From the NCBI GenBank assembly GCA_003117195.1, contig BDSI01000055.1, positions 558,001-622,000 of the forward strand: a stretch of 64,000 nucleotides of DNA, in the 5' to 3' direction. Both the position numbers and the translations under genes were made by a program. The first letter of the stretch is position 1; each line of letters starts with the position of its first letter. This stretch comes from Eudorina sp. 2006-703-Eu-15 (Eukaryota > Chlorophyta > Chlorophyceae > Chlamydomonadales > Volvocaceae). Of the stretch, positions 11,999 to 21,384 are shown one piece after another. The notes under the pieces are model-generated. The model saw only the letters and a list, made by a program, of their open reading frames with translations. It made no database searches and was not told the DNA's origin.

Positions 11999-13545
11999 CC
12001 AGGCGTCAGCAGCGCTGGCCTCACGCCATTGTGAACGCGTCCAAATTGGCCAAAACTGTCAAGAAGAGTTCAATATCTGTCATAACATGCTAAAAAGCTA
12101 TCCTGTCAGAATGCCTAGAGAGGCATTATCCGCCTTGCATAATCAGATTGCCAAAGCGGCAACCTCGAGACGACAACGGGTCGCGCAATAGCCTCCTTGA
12201 CTCTGAGTCCCAGATGCCGGATCAAATTAGTTGGGTAGGTAAAGCTGCACAACTACGCCCTGTGGAAAGAGATCACAGGCAACCAACTGCCGTACACAGT
12301 TCGCGCGGGAACCGATGGGGCTATGGGCCCCTGAAAAGTGGGTCCTTGGTGCCATGATACCTACACACTTGCAAATTGCAATCAATGCTTAGATGTGAAC
12401 TCTTTTTTGCCTCCATTTTGCGGTCAGTTGCGTGTTCTTTCGCAGGAAAGGCGCACTGAAACCACACGTCATACGTCACAGGACAAAGCGGCAATGGGAC
12501 AAAATAAACTGGACTTGGTCGAACACCTTCAACGCTGAGAGTAGGCGTCGGCCCTCAAGCGGCATCCCACAACCCGACCACAACGCCTGCTGCAGCAGCA
12601 GACGTCCGCTTGAACCAGCCCCAAAACTGTGTCATCAACGCCTCGGGCCGCAGCTTAGCCTTCGTTTCCGCACATTCTGAATGCTTAAACGCCACCGCCC
12701 GCACTTTTCCTCGTCTTCCTCCACATACCCCTACATCGACAGACTCGCTGCCTCGGGGACTCTCTCCTCCGATCGTTGTCCGTCGTCCGGTGCCGTACAG
12801 TCCGTCTGGCTATCTGACGGGCGTCATGCCGCGTGTGCTGGCTGGCTCTTTGAGTTTCCTTCTCCCGTCTGGAAAGTTACTGGGGACGAGGACGAGCGTG
12901 AGCTCCGATTCAGGCAAGGAGCAGTCGTACAGGGCGCAGTCAACCATAAGAGCCAGCCTTGCCTTCACCATCGGGAGCGGCCTGAAAAGGCCTGAAACTA
13001 TCGATATCCGCGACCATCGGGGGCGGCCTGAACCTACCGATGCCCGCTATTGCGGGAATCATGAAACCAGGAAGGGGGAAACCCTAGCGTCATGTGTCCT
13101 GCCCCGCCATGTGCCTGGCCCCTCCAGGAAGGCTCCCGACCGCTGGCTCCCGGCCCTACAGCCCCATTCCCTCCCCCCCGCCCGTAGCTCCCCCTAGGAT
13201 CGCTGCCCCTGCAAGCTGCCGTACTATCATACCCCAACCCCTCCCGGCACCAGATCCACGGCACTGGGGTCGCAGATCCCCCCAAGCTGCCTCCAAGCCC
13301 CCAAGTTTCGGAGCTCTGTGCAGTTGCGGATGGAGAACCGGTTGCTGTCGGCTACGCCGCGTAACACCACCGTTATCAGAGATGTTACAGCGGACCCCGC
13401 GGGTCATCGGTGACAGCCGAAGTTTCCTCCACCGTGAAACGCCTTCCGGAAGTAACCAACCGGAAACCTCCGTCCTTGAGCTACACGCCATCCCACGCAG
13501 CACGACCACGGGCCACGTCCCCCTAGGCATCCGACCCCTCGCTAT
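11999..13545. other. Intergenic: upstream of the large gene, downstream of the LysM gene
   Basis: No gene is recognised. A 195-codon open frame on the plus strand (12610-13197) starts at TTG and resembles no family. The right side holds the 3' UTR of the LysM gene and the left side should hold the promoter of the large minus-strand gene. No clear TATA box was seen. Confidence 0.5.
13385..13389 (-). terminator. TGTAA poly(A)-type signal of the LysM gene
   Basis: TTACA on the plus strand reads TGTAA on the minus strand, 157 bases past the LysM stop codon. TGTAA is the usual polyadenylation signal in volvocine algae. Confidence 0.5.
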
Positions 13546-15395
13546 CTAGACGGTGCAGGGCGGCACGTTGATGGTCTGGCCGGGATACACGTAGTTGACG
13601 TTGGGGTTCACCAGTTGCAGCCCCTGGCAGGTGGTGGCGAAGAGGCCGGCCAGGTCGCAAAGGCTGCCACCCTTGGCGGGCGTGTACTGCCTGCCGACAG
13701 GAAGGGAAGGGATGCCGGCATGAGAGCGCGGTGCGGGGCATCGCGGCGTCGGCGGCGGGTGTGGGTGTGAATGGAGTGCGAATGCTACAGGCGTTGCAAG
13801 GTTCACGTGTGTGCTTTCTAATTTGTCGCCAAGTCGCGCCGACGACACGACGAGCGCCGCGCCCCTCCCCCCCCCCTGCGCTGTTTTTATTACCCCCCCA
13901 CCCACCCACACACACACACACTGTTCTCTTTTACACACACAGACACATACACACCCCACACACAGACACACACACCCGGGCGGGGCCCCCTTCTAAACAC
14001 ACCCGTCGTTCGAGCGGATTCCTCGCGCAGCACCCCAGTCGCACCCCAGTCGCACCCCAGTCGCAGCCCACCCACTTGCAAGACAGCGAGCTCGCGGTGG
14101 ACGACGCCTGTGCGCCGCAGCTGGCCAGGCTGCCCAGGCCCCCGCCGCCCACCGCCAGGCTGTTGGCACTCGCCTCTGGCAGGACGGAGGGAGGGGACGG
14201 GAAAGGGAGGGGAAGGAGGGGGGAATGACACCCGCAAGCGGGTTTAGGGGAAGGCCCCCGAACGCCACAACATGGTGCATGTACAACAGAAGAATAACAG
14301 ACGAGGCAGTTGGCACTTGGCAGCACCAGCGCGAAGAGGATCCGGAGCGCAACATCCACCGGGGCCCCTGTATCACACCCAATCGCACACCGGCCCGGTC
14401 TAAGGGCGGAGGCAGCTGCCCGGCCCGGCACGGCCCGGTCTAAGGGCGGAGGCAGTAAAGCAGGGGTCCTACACGGCCCCCGCACGTGTTGCTTGACCAG
14501 CAAGCTGGGGCCAGACGGGCGGTGCGGGGGCTTGCGAGGGCCTGCCTGGGCGGGAGTTGGCGGGCGGTGGGGAGCCGTGCGGGCCGCAGAGCGCTTCGAC
14601 CTTGGCCGCGCGGCTTACGTGCGCTCGAGGAGGAGGAGGAGGAGGAGCCGCCGCCCGACGCGAAGGACGATGACATGGCGTTGGCGAGGCAGTTGGCGCC
14701 GCTCTGGTCCAGTCCGAACTGCGGCGCGAACTGGCTTGCCACGCTGCCGGCCGCTGCGGGGGGAGGGGAGAGCGCGGTGGTGGCGGGTGCGCATGGGAGG
14801 TACGACAGGTGCTCGGCTGCCGCTGACGGCGAAAGCAACAGGTGGAAGGGTGGGCTGCCCCCGTCTTGCCGTCCATGCACGACGTGCACGGCGCGGCCTC
14901 TGTCCCGGTCCCTAAGGGGAGTCCTCTCTGGCCCGGTCGTACACATTACATGTACGGCAAGACGGGGCCAGACAGGCGTGCGGTTCGACGTAAGACCCGT
15001 CGGAGATCGGCAGGTGCGCAGGCGGGCAGGCACGCAGACAGGCAGGTGGGCAGGTGGGCAGAGCGTTCCTTGCCTGCGTTCGCGCTGGCACTGGACTGGC
15101 TGGCCCCCACATTGAAGCCCAGACCGCCGGGTCCCAGTCCGAACCCAAAGTTGAAGCTGGAGGCCTGCGCGTTGGCGTTGGCGTTGGCGCTGGAGGTCGA
15201 GCCGCCGGAGGCGCCGGGCCAGGTCCAGCCCCACTGGGACAGGCCCCGGCCCGCGGCGCGCGCGCCCTGCGGCGCGGTCAGGCAGACGAGCAGCAGCAGC
15301 CCCAGCAGCAGTCCCAGCAGGGCCAGTGTGCGTTGCGGCAGAGGTCCTTGGAGCGACGTGGCGGCGCGTCGTCCGTTCCGCTGCGTTGTAGCCAT
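13546..15395 (-). CDS. Secreted LysM-domain protein, 233 residues, four exons
   Basis: The exons are 15395-15074, 14753-14619, 14175-14076 and 13690-13546, and their phases agree (1, 1, 2). The ATG opens a classic signal peptide: basic residues 1-22, a Leu-rich hydrophobic core at 23-40 and a likely cut after ARA near residue 47. Residues 50-185 are Ser/Ala/Asn/Gly-rich with a few Cys. The last exon, residues about 187-230, is a LysM domain containing SLCDLAGLFATTCQGLQLVN and a PGQTINVPPC end. LysM domains bind N-acetylglucosamine polymers such as chitin or peptidoglycan, so a cell-wall or secreted sugar-binding role is likely. Intron 1 appears to use a GC donor (GCAG|GCAAGG). A TGTAA signal follows the stop. 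The LysM and signal calls are good; upstream non-coding exons cannot be excluded. Confidence 0.8.
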
Positions 15396-16669
15396 ACTTC
15401 GAGATTGTGGATCGATGGTCGGGGATGTGAGTCTTCGCGCTGTTATGCGCTGCCGCGCAAGTCACTGCACGCCCTGCAAAGATACCGTAGGTGTTGTGCA
15501 GCTGAGTTGTGTTGTGCTGACACCGGGTGAATTTGACGAGCTAATCTCTATTGAGACGATCGGCTGGCTCGTCAGAGCAGATGGCGGAACGTGGCGATCG
15601 GATGACCCACGGGTCGTTTCGGTACGGCGCGAGCGGGCCGGCGCGACCGGCCGCTGCTGCGCGCGCAGTGCGCCCCTCACGCAGCAGCAAGTGACCACAC
15701 GCAGAAGGACCGTGAAGCTGTCGAGGTTATGCCGATGCCATCATGTCGAGCTGTCGATCTCCGAGTGTCCTCTTCCTTCATCCCCGGGGGAGCCTCTCCT
15801 GCGTCGGAGGTCCGAGGGTCGCGGAAGATGTCTTGGACGATCGCTACCCGAGGAAAGCGCTCGTCTGGCGTCCCCGTGTAACAAAAGGAGGGGCCGCGGC
15901 CCGGCCGGCGGCTCGGGGAGGGCGCCCCACGCTGCCCGCGGTCGCTGCAGGCGGCCCAAATGATCGCGAGCTGCGGATGGGGGTTTACGAGGCAGGAAGA
16001 GAATAGGAATACTGCCCTCTGGGATATTTGCCCCCTGGGATATTGCGCCCTGGGATATCCTTCCCCAGCGGTCCTGCATGTGCCGGGGAGCGAGGGTGGA
16101 CCGTGACCGCGAGCCGGCCGCGTTCAACATAAAGGACCGATTACCAGCAACACAAGATAGAGAAAGCCTGGCAACGGAACAGCTTTCAACAGCCAACTGT
16201 TCTCAAAACGACCGCCCGCAGTCCGCCGCAGCACAACGACGTTGACTGAGATGGTTACCATGCAGAGGGATATGGAGGTGCCGCGACCAGGGGATACGGA
16301 CCATATGAGGAATACCGCACGAGAGCAATCCTCGTGTAAGCTCAATTGTACCCGCGTCTCATTGGAAGTTTCGTCGTTTTAGGAAATCCCTCGGTTAGAG
16401 CCAGGCAGAATGCTGCACCGTCCTCTTTTCCTTGCCCGGACACGACGCTTACCCATGAGTTGCACCGCCTATGGTCTGGTAGGTTGCTGTCGCAATTTCG
16501 ACGGCTCTGCGGTAGGTATTTCTGGTCACGGCGACCAAGATGTTTCATTAGGATTCACGGTTACAAGGGGGACCCGTTAGGATTCACGGTTACAAGGGGG
16601 ACCAACAACCAAGTTGATCGCTCGCCGTACAGGCGTAGACGGACTGTTCATCCGACCCCAGGGGCATGC
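15396..16669. other. Intergenic between the LysM gene and retroelement 1
   Basis: The left part should contain the LysM promoter. Three imperfect ctgggatat repeats lie at about 16018-16062. A tandem duplication of a ttaggattcacggttacaag-type unit lies at 16547-16604. No credible gene is seen. Confidence 0.5.
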
Positions 16670-17354
16670 TGTCGGGCCGTCCTGTCGTCATCGTCAATTT
16701 AGCGTCTAACTACTTTCTGGTAGTGTATTATTGTGCGGAGACAACCGTTATTTTGGTTAAACGTTTGCCTTTGAGGCGGCCCACCGTTGGCCGCAAGTGC
16801 CGGGTTGCGATCCGGTGCAAAGTAGTGTGACCATAAGTTGGCTTCAGTAAATCTTCGTTGGCATATTCATAGTTATCCGGCAATGCTGATTAAGTTTAGT
16901 TTTGCCGTTTTTGCAGTTGGTGAGGTTGGGCAACTGCCCACCTTCGATTAGGTAACTCGAGTTGGTTTCGTAGCGAGGACGCACTCGCTACGGCAGTCAC
17001 GTTTGGCTTCTCGGAACTATAACCAGCCGAATGCGGACCGGAAAGGTCGCTTTTCGGCTCTCTTTGGTGTGTTGTAACACTGTGAGCTAGGAAAGAAGCC
17101 CTGTGTGGTTCACGACCGCATAAGATCCAGCTGCATCAAGACTACGAGAGGACCTTCAGCACAAGCCCAATCATCTGGCACGCTCAGCAGGGTAAGGAAT
17201 CGCGACCTTGTCTTGCTGCTGTAACTGCCGGGACGGAAGGAGGCGCCTGAGATCTGCGCAGGGAAAAGGCTCGAGCACACGTGGAGTGTCTTCGAGTCCC
17301 ATTCCGATTCTGCTGCAGGTTATTCAGAAGCCTTACGTCAAGCCGTCACATCCC
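16670..17354 (+). repeat. Direct repeat A1 (LTR-like, 685 bp)
   Basis: It matches 27467-28151 base for base as far as read and begins TGTCGGGCCG. It contains a TGTAA signal near 17073, suitable for transcript ends. The sequence after it (agccgaaaag) does not resemble a tRNA primer-binding site. Confidence 0.9.
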
Positions 17355-17723
17355 AGCCGAAAAGCGGTGAAGTGCGTTGTTCTCGGGTCGGGGGCCTGCG
17401 GACGCGCGGGCAACTCAATAGGTGCAAGAGCGGGCGCCAAGCGTGCTTAGTACGCGCGTGCCACGCAACAAAATCTGTATTTTCTCTGTTTGAACGTTCG
17501 TCTCGGTTGGTTACGCCGGCCGCTTTCCGTGCAGCGCACGAAGTACCATTGGGTAACATTTCGCACACTTAGGCAGCTACCTAGGGTGCGCTCCTGTGGC
17601 TAACAAGTCACAAGGATATTTGCTGTTTTGTCTGTTTGTTTGTCTGCTTTTGCTTTGTCTTCGCTGGTGGCGTACCGTTAGGACGCCGCACAGATCCTGA
17701 GTCTTGCTTGTTCTTTTTGCCCA

Positions 17724-18254
17724 GTGAGCCGTCACGGTAGGTACCGTGATTACCCGGAGCTCGCTAGGGTCTCCTCGTCACCGTACCGAAGGGGCCGTGA
17801 CGACCATCGGCGTGACGACCATCGGCGTGACGACCATCGGCGACGTGAAGACCGGAGCCGCGACCGGAGTCGCAGCCCGCACGGTCGTTTTGACAACGAG
17901 CGGGAAGGCCGGAGACGTCACGACGACGCCTTGACTTCCACGCTCCTGCGGCTGTCCGAGGCTACGGAGCGTATACTTCAAGTCGTCGCTCCGCCGCCAC
18001 CGGCTCCGATCCGTCCTCTCTTGCCAACGGTGGACCCGTCCATCCCCGGAGTTCCTCTGGCAGAGGCCCTCCACGGCATCACGTTGCTGCCAGAGCGACA
18101 GGGGGATCCGCTACGCATCTTGCGACTCGCTCTGGTGCTGGTCAACGCCGACGCTGTGCCGCCAACGATAGATCGCCGCGCCGTCACCAGTGACAACGGC
18201 CAGTTCATCGTGGTGCCAACGTTTGACTTGAGTGGGGCGCCCATGCAGGGCTGA
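17724..18254 (+). CDS. Retroelement 1 ORF1: small basic RS/RD-rich protein
   Basis: This open frame has no ATG. Reading is open from 17682 after a TAG and the first usable codon is GTG. A good acceptor (ttctttttgcccag) sits just before 17726, so the product is probably made from a spliced leader or is fused to an upstream exon. The first 65 residues hold tandem RRDDH units and RS/RD pairs, giving a strongly basic RNA-binding-like segment. The rest is Pro/Leu-rich. No family is recognised; by position it is a gag-like nucleic-acid-binding protein. Confidence 0.5.
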   Translation: MSRHGRYRDYPELARVSSSPYRRGRDDHRRDDHRRDDHRRREDRSRDRSRSPHGRFDNEREGRRRHDDALTSTLLRLSEATERILQVVAPPPPAPIRPLLPTVDPSIPGVPLAEALHGITLLPERQGDPLRILRLALVLVNADAVPPTIDRRAVTSDNGQFIVVPTFDLSGAPMQG

Positions 18255-18303
18255 CTACGGGGTTGGAAGTGTGCGGTGCGACGTCTCTTCCTTGTAACGC
18301 AAG

Positions 18304-21300
18304 GTGGAGCCCGCCCCGTCCTCCTCTCAACTTCGTAGACAGCCTGCTAGATCAGCGACTTCGGCGCAACTCAGGTCCAACCAGGCCCGGGACGTAGCTG
18401 AAGTAAGTAGGGCAGCTGAGAGGGTTTCTAGACGGGCAACGGTTAGCTCATCTGGGCAGGGCAGTGCGCAGGGTCACGAGCCTTCCCCGGAGTCTGAAGG
18501 GGTCGGGAACGGGTTACCCCCAGCGGGCAATCCGGTCCCAACTCTTGAGCGATTTGCCGACCCGTCCGGCTCCGTAGGCACTGCGACGGTATCACCCGTA
18601 CGGTCTTACAGAGCTGTCTGGACTCGCTTGGTTTCGCACCTTAACTTGCCTAGATCTCGTCCGGTCCTAACCGATTACTATCAGCACTTCGACTCCATGA
18701 GCAGCTCATATCCGACCTTCGATTTCCGGGTCGGCACATTGAAGAAGTTCATCAGGGACTTCCGCAATGTGGCCTTGCTAGACATAGAGCAAAAGAGAGG
18801 CGCAGGCCAGGTGTCAGTGGCCACGCTGTACGGGGTTATCAAGAACGCCCCAGAGTCTGACACCGAGTTCTCTCGGTGGTGGCTCACCAAGGAGCCCACC
18901 TTCCTCGCGGATGCAGCCGCGTGGAAAGGGGCCGTACTGCCACAGGGAGTGGGAGGGGCAGGGGCGCCGCCGCCGGGATCGACGGTGCTCACCGCTCACG
19001 ACCTGTTGGATTACTACGAGCACTGCCTGAAGGAGCACTTCAAGCTGGAGCAGGAGGAGCTCGACTATCAGGCGTTCAAGGCGGCCAAGCAGGGCACCCG
19101 CAAGCCTTCAGACTTCTACCAAGAGCTGTTGGGTTTGCACGGGCGCCTCGCCGCCAGGGTCAGCCAGCAGCAGCTGGCTGAGAAGTTCGTGGATGGGTTG
19201 GATCCGGGATTGCATGCGCTGATTCGCGGGGAGGTCTTCAAGATAGGGCGTTCCCAGTGGTATGCGCACATGGCTAACTTCGCGGATCTCGCCCAGAGGG
19301 TCTGGAACAACATGCTCTCCGAGACTGGTCCCTCCACGAGCACCACCAGCGCCAAGGCGCCCGACAAGCCCAAGAAGGCGGCCGCTCCCGCTGACAGCTC
19401 GCCGGCGCTCAAGCCCAAGACGCTGTACTTGTGCAAGAACCACGGGTACAACACGTCCCATACGACCGAGAACTGCAGGCTCAACGCGCCCAAGACCGCC
19501 ATGATGACGGCAGACCCCACTGCAAGCCTCGTTCAGCAGCTGGTGGCCGCCCTGTCGTCAAGTGCGCAGGGATCCGGTGGGGCAGGATCAGGCGGCGCGA
19601 GCAAGCCCAAGAAAGGCGGTGAGCCGGGGGGACGAGCGTCGGGAGGTGGCTCCAGCTCGGGAGCGGGGCCCAGCGCTGGCGCAGCACGGGGTGGCAGGGC
19701 ATCGCAGAATGACAGGGAGCAGAGGGAGGATCGGGATACCACGTCTTGCAACTACTGCCGCCGGAGAGGGCACGCCGAGGACAGGTGCTTTATCAAGCAC
19801 CCCCACCTTGCCCCGCCAGGCTTCCGCCCCATGAGCCCAGTCCTGCAGATCGCCTTCGAGCAGAACCGGGCCGTCCGGCCCGCCCGGATGGCGGCGGCCG
19901 TCGTGGAGGATGACTTCGGCGAGGAGGATGACGACAAGCCCGTCTGCTTCAGCCTTGCAGTGAGCGGGTACAATGGGATGGAGGATGGGGACGACAGGGA
20001 CAACGGGATGGCAGCCGGGCTTCTGGGTGCAGCTCCGTGCACTACGGCCATGCACAAGGCGTTGGCCACCACGTCCCCGCAGAGCGTGCCACTGTCTTTC
20101 CAACCCAAGCCGCTGAACGTCTCTGCCTATCCACCGCCGCCAGTAACGCGTGAGCAGAGCGCCAAGCCCGCTGCCACACGCATCGGAAGGCCACCGTCCA
20201 TGGAGCTTTCTCGCGCGGACGACCTCTTCTTTGGCCAGCTTCTGGACATGCCGATTCGCCGCGTGTTCCAGGGGCTAGCCAGCCGCGCGAGCGCCCCGCC
20301 GGAGCAGGTTGCTGGGCCGAGTTCGCAGCCGCCGCAAGTGGAGGCGCCTGTCACGCAGGAGCCAAGTTCACGCGCGGAACCGGTCGCCGCGGTGACAACT
20401 AGCCGCGGCCTGCTCGCCAACCACGGCGCGCCGCAGCAACACGAGGGCCACGGGTTCAGTTACGCCGTGTACGGTGCAAAAGGTGAGCCGCCGCGTACGC
20501 TGTGCAGCATGACGCCGTCTGAGCGGGAGCGCGCACTCAGCACCAACCCCCAGGCAGCCAGCTACTTGCGCCGTCCCAAAGGGCTGTATTATTACCCGGC
20601 AGGGGCCTGCGCTGTAGCTCTCGACGGACGCAGCGTCTCTGTGATTACCCTGCGGGATAAGGCAGCCACGCCGAACATCATGCCAACCAGTGTTGCCAAG
20701 CAGCACGGGCTGAGCATTCGGCCAACCAGCACTCGCCTCTCCACCTCGCTAGAGCAGGGGTGCACCGTGCGGGGCGAGCTCGACCTAGATGGGGTATCAT
20801 TTGTCTTGCTGCCCGGCACACCGCACGAGACCCAAGTGCCGCTGACTCAGACGTTGGTGGCCGATGTTGCGCCTGACTTGTTTCAGCTGCTTGTGGGCAA
20901 CGAGCAGTGCAAACTGCTGGGGGATGCGCTCGAGTCATACCCAACCCCGCAACTCTCCTTCCTGCCAAACTTCATTGAGCGCCCGGATTACCGTGTCACT
21001 CTCCCAATGAAGCCCTTCCCAGCCGGTCCCCCACGGACCAAGGGCTCATTCGCGGTAGCTTGCGTCAGCGCCGTACTTCCCATCTCTCCAACCCCGTCGG
21101 AGGAGCTGGGGGGGGAGCGTCCGCTGACGACAACAGGCCTGCCCAGCCCATGCAAGAGCCGCAGGCCCAGCCCATGCAAGAGCCGCAGGTCAGGGTGGGG
21201 CCGCACGCTGAGGTGGAGCCGCAATTCAAGGCGGAGCCGCAAGCCCAGCCTATGCAAGGGTCGCAGGTCAGGTTGGAGCCTCAAGACAAGTCGGAGCCGC

Positions 21301-21384
21301 AGGCCAACGCGGAGCCGCAGGGCGGGCGTACGCAGACGCCAAGAAGTCAAGGGCCCGCTCGGAGCTGGACGGCACTCGTCATGA
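18304..21384 (+). CDS. Retroelement 1 gag with CCHC zinc knuckle and degenerate aspartic-protease-like region
   Basis: The frame is 1026 codons opening at GTG; the first internal ATG is well downstream, so the true start or an upstream splice is unknown. Residues about 120-340 resemble a retrotransposon capsid domain, with a helical stretch ending YQELLGLHGRLAARVSQQQL. A CCHC knuckle (CNYCRRRGHAEDRC) lies near 19749-19790. Residues about 760-900 look like a retropepsin, but the usual D-T/S-G-A active site reads DKAATPNIM. The final 90 codons overlap pol in another frame, and the relative at 37-44 kb reads through this region in one frame. The gag call is good; protease activity is doubtful. 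Confidence 0.75.
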   Translation: MEPAPSSSQLRRQPARSATSAQLRSNQARDVAEVSRAAERVSRRATVSSSGQGSAQGHEPSPESEGVGNGLPPAGNPVPTLERFADPSGSVGTATVSPVRSYRAVWTRLVSHLNLPRSRPVLTDYYQHFDSMSSSYPTFDFRVGTLKKFIRDFRNVALLDIEQKRGAGQVSVATLYGVIKNAPESDTEFSRWWLTKEPTFLADAAAWKGAVLPQGVGGAGAPPPGSTVLTAHDLLDYYEHCLKEHFKLEQEELDYQAFKAAKQGTRKPSDFYQELLGLHGRLAARVSQQQLAEKFVDGLDPGLHALIRGEVFKIGRSQWYAHMANFADLAQRVWNNMLSETGPSTSTTSAKAPDKPKKAAAPADSSPALKPKTLYLCKNHGYNTSHTTENCRLNAPKTAMMTADPTASLVQQLVAALSSSAQGSGGAGSGGASKPKKGGEPGGRASGGGSSSGAGPSAGAARGGRASQNDREQREDRDTTSCNYCRRRGHAEDRCFIKHPHLAPPGFRPMSPVLQIAFEQNRAVRPARMAAAVVEDDFGEEDDDKPVCFSLAVSGYNGMEDGDDRDNGMAAGLLGAAPCTTAMHKALATTSPQSVPLSFQPKPLNVSAYPPPPVTREQSAKPAATRIGRPPSMELSRADDLFFGQLLDMPIRRVFQGLASRASAPPEQVAGPSSQPPQVEAPVTQEPSSRAEPVAAVTTSRGLLANHGAPQQHEGHGFSYAVYGAKGEPPRTLCSMTPSERERALSTNPQAASYLRRPKGLYYYPAGACAVALDGRSVSVITLRDKAATPNIMPTSVAKQHGLSIRPTSTRLSTSLEQGCTVRGELDLDGVSFVLLPGTPHETQVPLTQTLVADVAPDLFQLLVGNEQCKLLGDALESYPTPQLSFLPNFIERPDYRVTLPMKPFPAGPPRTKGSFAVACVSAVLPISPTPSEELGGERPLTTTGLPSPCKSRRPSPCKSRRSGWGRTLRWSRNSRRSRKPSLCKGRRSGWSLKTSRSRRPTRSRRAGVRRRQEVKGPLGAGRHSS

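Noticed and set aside
12610..13197. 195-codon plus-strand frame
   Set aside because: It starts at TTG, has no recognised motif, and its composition matches the surrounding intergenic DNA.
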